From Megaustenia siamemsis (Eukaryota; Mollusca; Gastropoda; Stylommatophora; Ariophantidae), in assembly GCA_032433765.1 (NCBI GenBank), contig JAVIAB010000051.1:77988244-78052243 (forward strand): a stretch of 64,000 bases of DNA, written 5' to 3'. A program made the translations under genes and the position numbers. Numbering within the stretch: position 1 is the first letter of the stretch; every line of letters starts with the position of its first letter. Positions 25,701 through 40,700 of this stretch are shown here, piece after piece. The notes under the pieces were generated by a model, which was given only the letters and a program-made list of their open reading frames with translations, was not told the origin of the DNA and did no database searches.

Positions 25701-28700
25701 TTTTTGTTGATATTTTCACTTGTTCTCAATCTTATATTATATTTTTCAAGTAAGTGAACTTGAGCAAATGGCCGTGAGGTGAAATCCACTTTTTTCTGGC
25801 TAAAAATCGGCTTTGTTTTTCTGGCTGAAAATCGGCATACGGAGTTTGGAACTCACGGTAGACAGAAAGGATTTTTTCTATTCGGGGTGAAATAAAAATC
25901 CTGAATCTCACACGTTGTGGCGACTGCTTTGACCAAGCGGCCTTTATCCCTCTGGTCCTGTCGTGAGCTCCCTTGACATACATCAGCAATGGTAATATGT
26001 GTCATAGAGATAGTTTTTTAGAACACATTTGATGAAATCCAGTATTCTTATCATCATCAAGTACCAAGCCTGCTGACGTAGGTGATCACGTCTCTCCACA
26101 ACTTTCGATCTCGATAGTTATTTATCATTTCTGTTGTTGACCTTCTGCCAAGCTATTCTCTTAAGCTGTATTTTCTCTTTGCTTTCCTCTATCTTTTCAT
26201 TCCTCAATTTTCCCAGTTGTTACAATATATTCCAGGTGTTCCTTTCTCATTACATGGCCAAAAAATTATGATTTTTTTCTTCCTAATTTAGGAAATTATA
26301 GCTCGTTTCAAAACATATGCCCAACTTCAAAACGCTATCACTGTCTAACCGTTTGTTAAATACTTTTGAAATTTTCCAAATGTTATTAGAATGCAAAAGA
26401 CCCTTTAAATGTATATTTAACAAATATCTTGCATCTGCAGTTTTCTTAAAGCGGCGATATTTCTTTGATGTTTGTCAAAATTGTAAATTGTGAAGCCCTA
26501 AAGAATAGAAATTACCGTAGTTGCTGGTCTACGATTAATTTTCACTAGGTAAAGGCGTGGCCGTAATGGGGAAATAACTGGATAAGACAAAACACCAGGA
26601 GAATTATTGTCTGCTCAGTTCGAGGACGGACGATAATATCAAGGTATACCTGTATGTCCAATTTTCATAGTTGTGTGGTCCTGAAAAGGACCGTTTGTTG
26701 AAATAACTGTTTGGGGTTGAACATTCCACAAACCATTATTTTTCCAATATTCCTCTTCCTGTTTTAAGACGTGGTCTTCACCTTTAGCCCAATAATCTTT
26801 GTCTATATTTAATAATTTAGATTAGCAAGAGTCTTTACATCGCATATTTTGAATGTTGTATTTTCATCTGCCACTTGTCCTTTTAATTTTGCCCAGATTA
26901 GTTCTATTGGATTTAAATGAGCATGGTAAGGTGGCAGCCTCAAACTTATATGACTGTGCTCTTGGATAATCTTATCTATTTGAAAAATCTTTGTCCTTTG
27001 TTTTTGCTTTACTAGAGATAGTAATTCAGGTTTTAAGTACATGTTATTAAATTGTATGTGCTCCTTTGTGAGCCATATCTTAATAGCATCTTTTGTACTG
27101 GATGACGTCGGGACTTTATCTTCAAGTGCAACAATGTTGTGGTGCGCTGCATTGTCCATTATTAGGCAAGATGGTCGATCTAGTGCTGGGAGAACAGAAT
27201 TTTCAATCCAATGTCTAAATATGTGACCATTCATCTCAGAGTGATAATCCCGATTGTCTATGGATTTTGAAAGAAAAATGAGACAAATGCCATTCCCTTT
27301 GGTTAGTATGGTGAGCATTGATCCATGTTTCATCCAAGTACACAATATCATAACCTTGCTTGCGCACCTCTTTTACTTCACGTAAGTACTTGCTTCTCAT
27401 GACTATTATATGTGCTTCTCACAGATGATGTTTCGTCCATTGGAATACTTTCTGAATGTAAAGCCTGCAGCTCTCACATTCCTCCATAATGTAGACTTTG
27501 ATATTTCAATACTGTTGTTCTTTTTCAGCGATACTTTTAATTTTCTTATTGTAACAGTTTCATTCATACCCAACATTTTGCGAATTTCACTTCTAATAAG
27601 TTCACTGTCGAAATTATCCAACATTTTTGCTCTTCCTTGTGATTTTGTATATTTGGAACATTGACGGTCACATGCTTGAATCTAGCGATTAAATGACCAT
27701 TTAGATAAATCCAAAATGTGTCTTGTCCTATTCTCAGGGTTTTCTAAAGAATGAAATAATCTTCCTCGTTTAGCCTCTTTGCAAAAATAGTCATACATTT
27801 TTATTGCGATGTTTTGTAAACTGCAGAATTTCATTTTAAGACTCATGATAAATGTTATTGTTCCACGTTACGCCGCTGAATTAACGAAAATGGAACACAC
27901 AATGTCTCGTGTTTACTACAAGTGTCTAATTGTGTCAGATAACTCACGCGGAAAGCGTGCAAAATCGTAAATTTGAGCGTGTATAGATTTTTAATCGCTA
28001 TTTTTAACTTAAATACTGTAAACACTAAGTTTTGACTACATCAATGGGTCGTTATAAATTTATATAAATCAAATAAGCAATAATAATAACCAAATGTTTG
28101 TTTTTAATGAAATTAATTCCCTGTTGGGTTCTAATCATTATAACTATACATGCAAATTTTGAAAAAATTACAAAAAGCGGTTTAAAAGATATTGATTTTT
28201 AAAGTTGGGCACGACTTATGAAACAAGCTATAGTTCTCTTTTTGCTCATTGCTTTTCTTAGCTGTCCATGGTATTCTCAACATTCTTCTGTAAAACCACA
28301 TTTCTACAGCCTCCAGTGATTTTCTTGTCTGTTGTCCTATTGTCCATGATTCACATCCATATGTTAAGACTGGTTCTACATAACATTTAAGAACTCTTTT
28401 TCTTGTTTCTATTCTCAAAAATGGATTGCACTGAATCATCATGATCTTACAGTAAATGCAGAAAAAACACGTGACAATTTCTTGATAAAATTATTTCAAG
28501 AAACAAATGCAAACTTCAGAGCAGAAATAATGGCACTCTGCACAGTCATTCAACATTCAAGAGAGACCCTAGATCCAAAAACTGTCATCACCTGTGATGT
28601 AAGGTCTGTTCTGCAAGCCATTCTTTCCAGTGAATGTTTAACTAATAAATCCACTTGTGCATTGGCAATTCAGAGCTTCACTTAATTTATGGCATTTTTA

Positions 28701-31700
28701 AAGATGGCTACTTGGTTCTGCTTGCACCTTGCATTTAATCATGGTTTTCGCTGTCTGCCACAGAGCTTCCACTTCCCACTAAGGTTGTTGCAGTATTTTC
28801 CACTAATTTTGTTACAATGGCTTGACCAATCCAGTGAGAAATGATAAATTTATGCTGCCAGAGAGGTTGATACAACAATCAACATCCAAATCACCAACTC
28901 TGATAAAAAAAAATCTCACCTGTGGCAAGGAATGTAATGCCATGTTTAGACTTTACATTCAACTCAGTACACACAAAAGAAAATAACTAAATAAGACTAA
29001 AGATTACTTATTTTCAAGCAGTAACTATGTTGTTGGGGGGTTGAAATATATAATTTCAGCATTCTGAAATGCCTTTAGCATTTTGAGGTGAGAGGGCCAG
29101 GTCTCTTCCTCGCTGTCTCTACTTTTTCTCCAGGTCAGAGAGCCATGTACACACCAATTCCTTTATTAGCTGAGTCAGCTGTGGAGTGCCAAACTGAGTT
29201 GGAATCCTTGTTCATCAAGCCAGCATGTAAAAACTAGGTCGCTAACTCACCCAATCATAATGTAGATTGTATTTTTTCTTGTATATTTTTTCTTTGTATT
29301 ATAGGTTGTATTTTAATAACCCATTTTAATAATGCAATATACATCTTAAGAACATTGATAGAAAGATCTATAGAGGTAAAGAAAGATATATATAAGTGCT
29401 TTATAGACTACACAAAAGCATTTGACAAAGTAAAGCATGTGAAAATAATCAATATGCTGGAGAAATTAAACATTGATGGCAAGGATCTGCGAATCATAAA
29501 AAAAACATGTACTGGCAACAAACAGCAGCAATACAAATTAACAACCAAACAGGACAATTTCAACTTATAAAACAAGGAGTCAGACAAGGCTGTGTTCTGT
29601 CACCGGATTTATTTTCACTTTACAGCGACCATATTATGAGATCAATAGTAGAAAAAAAAAGGAATTGAAGTCAACGGTCACAACATAAATAATTTGCGAT
29701 ATGTGGATGACACAGTCTTAATAGCAGAGACAGAGAATGAACTACAAGAAATTATAGACATAATAGTAAAAGAAAGTATCAAGAAAGATCTCAGTCTGAA
29801 TAGTAAGAAAACAGAAGTAACGGTAATATCGAAGAAACAATCATCACCAGCATGCAGCATAAAAATAAACAGGACAAATTTGAAACAAGTGCAACGCGTC
29901 AAATACTTGGGCACAATAATAACATCAGATGGAAGATGCACCACAGAAATAAAAAGTAGAATAGCTCAGGCCAAAATAGCATTTCAGAAAATTAAAAATA
30001 TCTTAAGAAACAAATCTATGTCAATAGAAATGAGAAAGAGAGTTCATTGGTGCTATATAGAACCAATTTTGACCTATGGAAGCGAATCATGGACAGAAGA
30101 CAAACAAATGAAAAGACGATTAGAGGCCACAGAGATGGGATTTCTAAAAAAAGAATGTTGAACGTTCCCTGGACAGCTAAAAAGACCAATGAGGAAGTTC
30201 TCAAAGAGGCCAACACAAAAAGGCAGCTCCTATAAAACATCAGAAAGAAACAATCAACATTTTTCGGGCACATTATTAGAAGAGAAAAATTTGAATACTT
30301 GGTTACAACTGGCAAAATAAAAGGAAAGATAGATCGCTGACGACAAAGAGAGAAAATACTGGATAGCTTGGTGTCATGGCATGGAAAGCAGTCAACAACA
30401 GAACTGATATGATGCACTGTAGATAGAAGATTGTGGAAGGACATGATCGCCTACGCCAACCAGTATGGCACATGATGATTTAATAACTATCCCAGCTCTC
30501 TCATTTTCTATTGCTCTCTTGGCTGAGCCAACTATATATGTGTGTCCGCAATTATTGTGAAAATTTGTGTTCTACACACATGGTTACTATGTATTTTTTT
30601 TTTATACTCATGTCTCTTTGTTTTACTATGCCTGAAATATTACATTTTAACTCAGGTATTTTTGGTAAAATATTTATTTCCAGATTGAATGGATGTTCAG
30701 GCTTTCCCCATCATATATAATATGTATGTGTCAATAAGTATGGTACATTTGTCATGCATGCTATGTACATGGGTGCTCACACACACTCTCTATATTTTTC
30801 ACACAAACATACACATTTGCGCATGTGCATGCACATACGATATGTAGACACATATACGTATGAAAGGTTTTTTTTTTTGCACAATGATCCAGAACAGGTT
30901 CAGGTAATCTTTCAGGACTTTTAACTGCCCAAAGATACATATGTTATAAGTAACTGAAAACAAGAACTGTTGCAAAATTTATAGTTTATGGAATGAGTTG
31001 GAATGTGATGTTTATGAATTATTAAACATATTGCAAGAGAAAAATAATGAAATATATATGAGCATATGCACATGTATATGTTCTACATTAATTATCAGTT
31101 ATATATAACTACAAAATACCTACTGTAAACATTCTCTTCACAGTTGAACCTTTCAGAACTGGTGCTTGGATGATCAGAGCATATGGATGAAGAACCACAT
31201 TTAATGGGATGCATTTTCCTTTCATTTCCAGTGCTAATGAAGTTATATCTTTAATTGGCATAACTGTGAAAAAATAATAACACAACTGTGAAGACAAAGA
31301 AAAATATTGCAATGAAAACTGGAAAAGAATATATTATTTTATTAATATTACTTTCTTCTTCTAGATATATGAATTCACCCAATAATTACTCTTTTTCATC
31401 ATGTACCTTGAATCCTAGATTATGATACTGTGGCAAAAATTACCATAAAAAAAAACAAAATTTGATAATTTGCCGTGGTCAAATATTAACCCCCTCCGTG
31501 TACCTTCCTAATAATTACTACTTCCGGTGACCCCAAAGTATTGGACTTGTTTCTATTGATATAGGGTTTTTTATTTCAGGAGATACATCATTTTTGCAAA
31601 AAACAATTGCCAATTTTCAAGAAATTTTTTTTTTCTGGTCATCAGCAGACATCAAACAATCCTTTGTGACTCATGAAACACAGTGAATAATGAACGCTAT

Positions 31701-34700
31701 GAAGTAGTTGAAAGTACTGACAGACTTACGGCAACTGTACCAATAAACAATGTAACACGTTCAGTCCATGAGGTGAAACTTAGGTCATACATCAACCTGA
31801 GCCAGGAATTCTGAGTCCCCATGTTTTGCCTAGTGTGAACACATGGCAGTGTGCTAAAAATTCAGAGAAATTACTATTTTTAGAGCACCTAATGTTACAT
31901 TTAAGTGGTAGTAATTTTTACTATGGTATCGTTACTGGAAGAGTTACAGCTAGGTATCATAATTAAGGGTTAAAAATGATGTTAAGTGAGTTTAATTTGT
32001 GCAGTGTCATGGTTTACAGAAAGCTGTGATATCTGCAATTGAGGGTCAATGAATACAATTTCAGAATATACATTTTTTTGGTTCTCAGTTTGTCTTCCCT
32101 TTTTGATCATGACTCTCATGGCCAGACTTGTTAATGTTTTAAAGATTATTGCAGGGAACAATACAATAATAAGTGCTAAAGGACTCGTGCATCTGAGCTG
32201 AAACCATCTTTGGTGCTTTCACTAGTGTATGGTGGTTCGGTGGTTTTGCAACACATTGTTGAGGGGATCTGAGCACTATGGAATTGTCTGATGTGTTATT
32301 AAGATAATCAATGATTAAAATAAACTAATAAAAACGTAGATTTAATATAAATTTGTTAAAGGGCAATTGTGATCAAGTATGCCTTAAACGACATAATCAA
32401 AGTTAAATGGATATGCCACATGAAGAAAAAGGCAAAAATTCAAGGTCAACATACCACAGGCGAGCGGAAAAGGCTCTTGATGAGCCTGTTGAGTTATTGC
32501 CACTTTTAACTAATATGGTAACTTATGCATTGAGCCCCTTGACAAAACGATTACCCTTGGGACACATAGATAATATACACAGTTTAGATCTTTTATGCCT
32601 GGCATCTATTGTAATGGAGAATTCATTTAAGATATAGGGGGCTAGGTGGTCTAGAGGTATGATTTTGGTCTCTGGGCAGAAATGTCCCAGGTTTGATTCC
32701 CATCACAGGTTTCCAAAAATCAAACCCATGGTTTCCTCATGGCTTTACCCTCCCCTGATCTCTGAGTCGTGAGATCAGATGTCTAGCACTCTAGGAAAAT
32801 GTCAAGAAACAGGTCCCATGTGCACTCATGCATATTCAAGAATCCTTTGAGGTTTAAAGTTGAAAAGAGTAGGCCAAAAATGTTAGCTGGCCAGGCAAAA
32901 ACTGTTGAGCAAATCTACCTATGCCAAAGATGAATGTAATCAAATGTACTATCAACCCTTATGTATGCGTGTGAAAGCTGGAAAACAACAAGAGACATAG
33001 TAACAAAATTGAACGCATTCGAAAATAGATGTCTAAGGAAAATACTTGGTATAGCATGGAATGAATTCAAAACAAACGAGGAAATTAGAGAAATCTCCAA
33101 TCAACCACTAATATCTTCAGTAATAAAGAAAAGATGATGGTCATATGTTGGACATGTGATGAGAAGAGATAATAACCGAATAGCAAAGCAAGCGCTCATG
33201 TGGGAAACAACAGGTAAGAGGAAAAGAGGAAGACCCAGAGAGACACTGAGAAGAACATTGATGAGAGAGGCAAGAGCAGCAGGAATTGGCTCTCTCAATG
33301 AGATAGAGCTGCTTGCACAGAACAGAGACAAATGGCGAGATTTGATCAAATATCTTTAAAAGAATTGAAAACTGCTAGAACAAAAATTCAGATAAGAGAA
33401 GGAGTATCTTGGTCTACGTCCTATGGGCCGGCTACGGCTCGAAAGGTCAATAGATAGATGGAAAGATGAATGTATTGGGTCAAAAGCACAGATATCGTGG
33501 CTTTGCCCCAGACTACTGGCACAATGCATCCATGCCGACTTAATGCATAAATGCCAAGAAGAAGAAGAATTTAAGATAAAATGATTTCTTTGCATTTACC
33601 TTCTTACCAAATGTCTACAGCCTCATAGAGATGAACATAAACAGCTGGCAATTGTAATGAGAAATTATTATGGCAACGCCTACTTTGGAAAACACAAACA
33701 ACTTGGTTCACATATTTGTGATAATCCCTACTGGCCATAAGTCTGTGTTGGTACAAGTAAACATAAATCCACACCCCATGAACAAAATGTCCATACAGAC
33801 TAATTAATAATGAGACAAAGAGCAAAACCAATAAGCTGCTGGAGCAATAACTACCCTACAAACCATTCAATAAACCAGCCTACCAACCATATGTGACCAA
33901 AACAAATATAACACACCAAACCATGTAAGACCACAATATAATACATTCAATCATGTATAATGCAAATATAATACATCATATCAAGTGTGTGGCAAATATA
34001 ATACATCATATCAAGTGTGTGGCAAATATAATACACCCAACCATGTGTGATACAAATATAATACATTAATTCTTCTTCTTTTTCTTTGATCATGGCTCAT
34101 TCAGACTAGGACTCCGAACTCTCTTATGAAGGCAGCTGTATATTTCAGTGTCGGTTGACCCGTAAAGTTTCTCTTCCAGGGAGGTGGGTGTGGACCACAT
34201 TGTCCTCCTCAGGTCTGTGTACTGGGGGCAATCCTAAAGAACATTTTGTTGTCATGTTATCGAGGGTACAGAGGCATTAGCCGGTGGTTCCTATTTTAAG
34301 CTTGGTGTAGTTTCTCATTCTGTTGTGGCTAGTGGGTAGACAAAATATGATGACTTGATCACTCCTTCACATTTGGAGGTCCCTTTCATTATACTTTGGG
34401 TGTTCTTGTTTCCATTTTTCATGATACTGGTCTTTGATGATGGATTTGGCTTCATTATAGCTGATATAGGTAGATGGTTCTCTTGTAATCTTCCTCCCTT
34501 CTTAGCTAGTTTGTTTGTATATTCGTTTCCTTGTATTTTACAGTGATAGTATATCCACTGGATGACCACTCTCTGGAAGTGATTGCACAATTAATCCAGC
34601 GTTGTTCTCAAGTCATCTAGCTCCCTGTTCCTGTGGGTTTTTAAGGCGGTTAGGACTGACAGTGCGTCACTCAGTATCACCAGTTTCTTGTGCATGTTGT

Positions 34701-37700
34701 ATATATCTCAAATCATTTGTGAAGCAAATATAAAACATCCAACTATGTCTGAGCCAAATAAAATGTGATTCAGATATAACATGAGTACACCCAATCATCA
34801 AGTGCCATACCGGTTGGCATAGGTGATCATGTCCTTCCACAATCTTCTATCTACAGCGCATCGTATCAGTTCTGTTGTTGACTATTTCCAATGCCGTGAC
34901 ACCAAGATATCTAGTATTTTCTCTCTTTGTCGTCCGTGATCTCTTTTTCCTTTTATTTTGCCAGTTGTAACCAAATATTCCAATTTTCCTCTTCTCATGA
35001 TGTGTCCAAAATATGTAGATTGTTTCTTTCTGATGTTTTTTAGGAGTTCCCTTTTTGTGTTGGCCTCTTTGAGAATTTCTTCATTGGTCTTTTTAGCTGT
35101 CCAGGGAACTTTCAACATTCTTCTGAGTCATCCAACAAGGCAAATAAAATTTATCAAGCCATATGTGGGTATAAAATGAGACATCCAACAATTTGTGAAT
35201 CAAATATAATATGAGACATATGTGTCAGTCAAATATAATACAAGTAATCCAGCCATGTCTGAGTCAAATATTATAAGAGTACAACCAACCATTTGGGAGC
35301 CACGATAGCTCAGTAGTTAGTGAATTGGACTACAAAGGACAAGAGGTAGGGTTCGATCCCAACCGACAGCTTCCGGTTCACCCAGCCTTAAATGGGTACC
35401 GGATTTTTTTCTGGGAAAGTAAAGCGGCATGGGCCTGCCTAATACCGACCACATTACCCCAAAAATCATGTGTCAAAGGTCTGTAAAATCTATGGTCACA
35501 AACATATTCCCTATACGCCACTTGGCGTGACCGGGGTCCTTTACTTACTTTACTTACAACCAACCATTTGTAAATATAATATAACATAATCCAACCACGC
35601 ATGAGGAAATATAATATGAGTGCATCCAAACATGCGTGTCAAATGTAATATAACTAACAATGAGTGAGTCCAATACACAAAATCATGCGTATAAACTATG
35701 AGACATGTAAAAATATAATCAATGTGATGTCCAATTTTGTTAAAAATTTGCAATTAAGCACTAATTACCTCCTGTATCAAAAATATTGTAGCTATCTTCA
35801 TTCATTTGCATTTCTGTATCAAAAATGGATGTCCTTCTGTGGGAGAATGGCATTCCTGTTCTTTGTGGAGGCACATTTTGTAGCAGCATGTGAGCAACAC
35901 TATGGAAGCTTCCTTTCTAGTGAGCATTAAAAAAAACAAATAAAATTATTAAAATATTACAAGAAAATAAAATTAAATTAAGAAATAAACAAATATTATA
36001 TTAATTTCATTCATTGGGTGCTGCCTCCACATCGATTGTTGGCTTCCAATGAGCACTATTTTATTCTGTCTCTTGTCTTGATAGTGCAGCTTGCCAAAGG
36101 CTCACCTGTCTATCTTTTAATGTTTTTAGTCTGGTCTATTATCTGTCTAGTCTACCTTGTACTTTCCCTTCCAGATGACCTCAGTGGGGTAAAGTGTCTC
36201 TTTACATGTCCCAAAAATTTCAGTTGTCTTTTTTTTTTAAATTGTGTTAAGTAATTATTTTTTTTCATTTTTAGAAAATTCAAAACTTTACTGTTTGTCT
36301 TCTTTCCCTTCTGCCAAATTCTCCCCATTTTTCTATAAACCCACATTTCTAGGATTTCAATTATCTGATATGTTTTCTTATTTAAGTAACTGTCCATGTT
36401 TCTCAACCATATACAATTATTGAGTTGATATAACTTGAGATAGTTCAGAGCTACAACTACCTTGGGCATACTATAACCAGAGATGGAAAACTGTAAAACT
36501 GAAATAAACAAAATAATAGGAATGGCAAAAAGTAATTTTAATGCCATGAAAAGTATACTAACATCAAAACAAATAACACCAGGACTAAAACGAAGAATAG
36601 CAAAATGTTACATCTTCTCAATATTCCTGTATGGTGTAGAAACATGGACATTAGACAAGAAAACAGAAGAGAAATTTGAAGCCTTTGAATTGTGGATTTA
36701 TAGAAGAATAGGTAGAATTGGATGGAAAGAAAAGAAAACAAACGATGAAATTTTAAAACAACTAAAAATTAAAAGAGAACTACTAAACATAATTAGAACA
36801 AAAATGAAATTTGTAGGGCATGTTAAAAGACACAACAGCCTACTAAAAGTAATCTTAGAAGGAAAAATACAAGGTAATAGAGGCAGACCAAGACTAACAT
36901 GGCTGAGTAACATCAAAAGATGGATAGGTCAGCCTATGACAACCTGCAACATCAACGCAAGAGACAGAGCAGAATGATGCTCCATGGTAGTTAACCTCGA
37001 TTGTGGAGACAGCACTCAATGATGATGATGATGATGACTTGTGGTTTTAATTCTGGTGTTTGCTTTAATGTGAGTATATTTTTCATATTGCTAAAATTGC
37101 TTTTTGCCATTCATATTCTTTTTTATATTCAATAAACACTTTTAAAAAAAAAGATTACTGTTATGAATTTTTTTTTTTTATTTTCTCTTTCACGAGTTCT
37201 CTTTCTAAAAACCAATTTTTCTAAACAGCTCATGCCAAAAAATTAATTTTTTCTTCATTTTCTCACCCAACAATTATTCCAGTTCATAGTTCTATCTTAA
37301 AAGTGTTTGAAATTGACATAATTTGTGCTGTGTCATGGTTTACGCAAGCTACATTATGTATGTCATTCGGCCCAGCATGTCTGACTTTAGTTAATATTTC
37401 AGGAACTGATTTTTTCCATTTTTTACACTTCAGTAAAACTTGCTTGGTTAGACTAGTAAATGTGTTTCAAAGGAACTGGAACGTGAAGTAAGATCTTAAT
37501 GAGTTCCAGCAGTAAGATTTGAGTCAATGACAATTTTTTTTAATTTACTGTACAATGTCAAGAACAGTAAAAATAAATGAACAAAATAACATCAGCTGAT
37601 CTGTAATTTTGATGCATGCAAACATTTAACCTAATCTAGATACATAGTGATCCAAGACTTGTAAAAAGAATATGGTTTGATGTCGTTGACACTAATCAAA

Positions 37701-40700
37701 TTGAGAGTGGTGCACTATGCGGCGAAACGTACGGAAAGAGTTAAGATAATCTGCAAACTAAACTAAAGTTAAAATAAAACACACAAATTTCAAATCAACA
37801 ATTCTGCAGAATATTACAAAATGTTGCAAAACAAAATATAATTTGAAACTTACGGCCACAGGAGCAAAAGTGAGCCGGAACTCTGCTAACTGGGAAGACT
37901 GCAGCACACCATTGCTTGGATACATACTGAAAGAGGACTGCAGATCTGGAACTCTTTCTTCCTCTAAAACATTGCCAGGTTGGCCATCAGAAAAGCATGA
38001 TGTCAAAATTGGCTTGTAAATCATCCACTGATATCGAAGCTCGGTTTTCCTGTGTCAAATTTAACATTCTTTAATGCTATGTATCATGGATAAACTTACC
38101 AAAATTTTTTTTAATGTTAACAATTTCTTTAATGAGATATTTCAATCTAAGCATATCACTTTTGCCAAAGTACATGAAAGAGTAAACTATATGATTTAAA
38201 AAGATTAACCAAGAGAGTTTTGGACTACCAAAAGTTTAATTACTATCTTTTCAGTTTAGAGGTACAGGGTTTAAGTTAATTTACCAAGATGTAAATTTGT
38301 TCTAAACTCACACGAATATAGGGAGCCGCGATAGCTCAGTGGTTAGTGAACTGGACTACCACGGACAAGGGGTAGGGTTCGATCCCAACCGACGGCTTCC
38401 GGGTTCACCCAGCCTTAAATGGGTACCAGATTTTTTTCTGGGAAAGTAAAGCAGCACGGGCGTAATACTGACCACATTACCCCAAAAATCATGTGCTGAA
38501 GGTCTGTAAAATATAGGGTCACTAACACCATATTTCTCTATACGCCACTTGGCGTGACGGGGGAACTTTACTTTACTTACTCACACGAATATAAAAGAGC
38601 AAAAAAGACCACTAGACATCCTGTCTCTAAATACTAAGACAGTTATATCAAGCCTGAAACAGAACAGACTGATTCAAGTAATAACGAACAACATGTGCCT
38701 GCTGTCAGAAAAAAAAACAGAACAAGTCCCCCAATTGATACCATCACACTGTTGCATTCCTAGAAATGAGACAGCTGTAAACAATAAGTACTCAAAGTGA
38801 GAGCAGCACATACACAAATTTTGAATAGGATAAAAAAAAATTCACAATATTCTACTTCATTCCCCAGCAGTTTCAAAAACAATAAACATCTGGTTTATAC
38901 TAAACTTGCTGAGCCACTGAGGACAAATGAGAGTAAACAAACATATTAAAACAACTTTAACCCAAGATTACAATACACTCATAAAAATTATAACCTCAAA
39001 ATACAATTCTTGGAATTCAACAGTTTACCACAGGCAAACATTTTCCCCCTCTCTATACCTTCCTAATTAATGCTTCTGGTGACCCCTGAGTGTTGGATTT
39101 GTTTCCTCTGATGTTGGATGTTATAGGAACATGTGCTTCATAAAAAGTATGAAGCTATTATAGAAAAGGGGCTGTTTTTTTTTTTTTTTAATAAATTTGG
39201 CCAATTTTCGAGGATTTCTTTTTTTCCTAATAATGGTGGAAATCTTTTTGGCTGTTAGTGAAACATTAAACAAATCTTTGTAACATGGGAAAGTGAACAA
39301 TTCCACGAAGCTGAACATATGGCTGGAATGACAGACTGATGGCTGACGAGTCTATAGACAAAGTAACTCCTCCATTAGCCACAGTGCCATGCGGTCGAAT
39401 TTCAGGCCATAAATCAAATTTAAGTCAGAGATTGATTACCGCATCTGATTCCCGTGTCTTTTCTTGGGTAAACAAAAAAAATTTGTAGCAAAATTTCAAA
39501 TAAAATACTATTTTCTAAACTCCAAATGTAAACATCATTGTTCATCATATTGATGAACTTATCGTAAAAACATGACACATGGATGGGTGTCTTTATCTAC
39601 TGTTAATATTACTTGGGATCAACTAACTAGATGATGATGCTGATTATAAAACTTACGTGCAATTTCTGACTTTAATAACTCTCTCAGTGTAAGTGTAAGG
39701 ATTCAGATCCTCAAATCTCACCAAATTTTTGGCACTGACATCAACAAACTCTCCTGGCATCGGTTCAGCCACACCCATTTCTACATACTCAAGGTTAATT
39801 TTGGCAATTTCTCCATCCCCTGTGTACAAATGAATGTAAAAATAAACTGTATCATGCTGTCAGTTTTTTAGTTTTTACTAATCTTTATCTTTTGCTGCTG
39901 TATTTAACTAATTTTCTCTTTATTGTTTATCCTTAAAAGAATGTTAAATGAGCATAGATGCACTATCTTGTAGCTGACAGCAAATTGTGATATCTTACCT
40001 TTTATTTAAACATATCCAACTTCAGCACAAAATTTGTGTTTACCTGGTTTCTTTCCATTTTCCCTCTTCAATCACTATACTTTAGTCAGAATCATTAGTC
40101 TGATTCCTGTAGCAAGATGGAGGTTTTTTTTTGTTTTGCCTATGCCAGCTATGCATCTCTAGTGAAGTCCCTTGGGACTGAATTTTAGATGAATATCACG
40201 TTTCTCAATAGATCACACCGACAGCTGTATGCTCTGGGGAGAGTAAAGCTACAAAGAAACCAAGGATTTGATTTTTCTTTAATTCTTACCAAAAAATGGT
40301 AGAAATCAAACCTGGGACCTATTTGTCTAAACCCAGATGTCTTACTTCTATAACACCTAGCCCCCAAGGTGAAATGGAGTAGAATCTTGATCTATTGTTG
40401 CCACTGAACCTGGTGCAAACAGTCAGCTATGATTCACTGACCACTCTCAAGCCAGGTACTATTAAGTGTCTTGCCCCCTCCTTTTATCTAATCAATACTG
40501 GCACTCTCAGTGCATATTTTGTACTTGTGATCAAGACTTTTTGACAAGTAGTATTTTGAAAAAACCAATACAGTCTCTTTTCTTAAAATATTCTTCTTAT
40601 AAAATACATTAAATATTTTGTTTAGAAATGCTAGAGTGATTGGCAAAATAAATAAGTAAAGCTAATTAAATGTCTGATTATTGTCAACCATTATTTCCAA

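Larger units (their letters stand above)
33880..35715. repeat. Degenerate ~30-bp minisatellite broken by three insertions
   Basis: Units of about 28-33 bp resembling 'caaccatgtgtgagtcaaat' plus 'ataatacatc' occupy 33880-34080, 34690-34795, 35128-35295 and 35555-35715. Between them lie an RNase H retroelement fragment, a LINE-B end and a SINE-T1. They read as one ancestral array of about 640 bp. Confidence 0.75.

Noticed and set aside
28482..28685. Host RNase H gene
   Set aside because: Only two catalytic blocks, no start context or splice sites, adjoining LINE debris; a retroelement fragment is simpler.
35296..35370. tRNA gene candidate
   Set aside because: A and B boxes are perfect, but the same head recurs with a 3' SINE body and target duplications in several places, and the acceptor stem does not pair fully.
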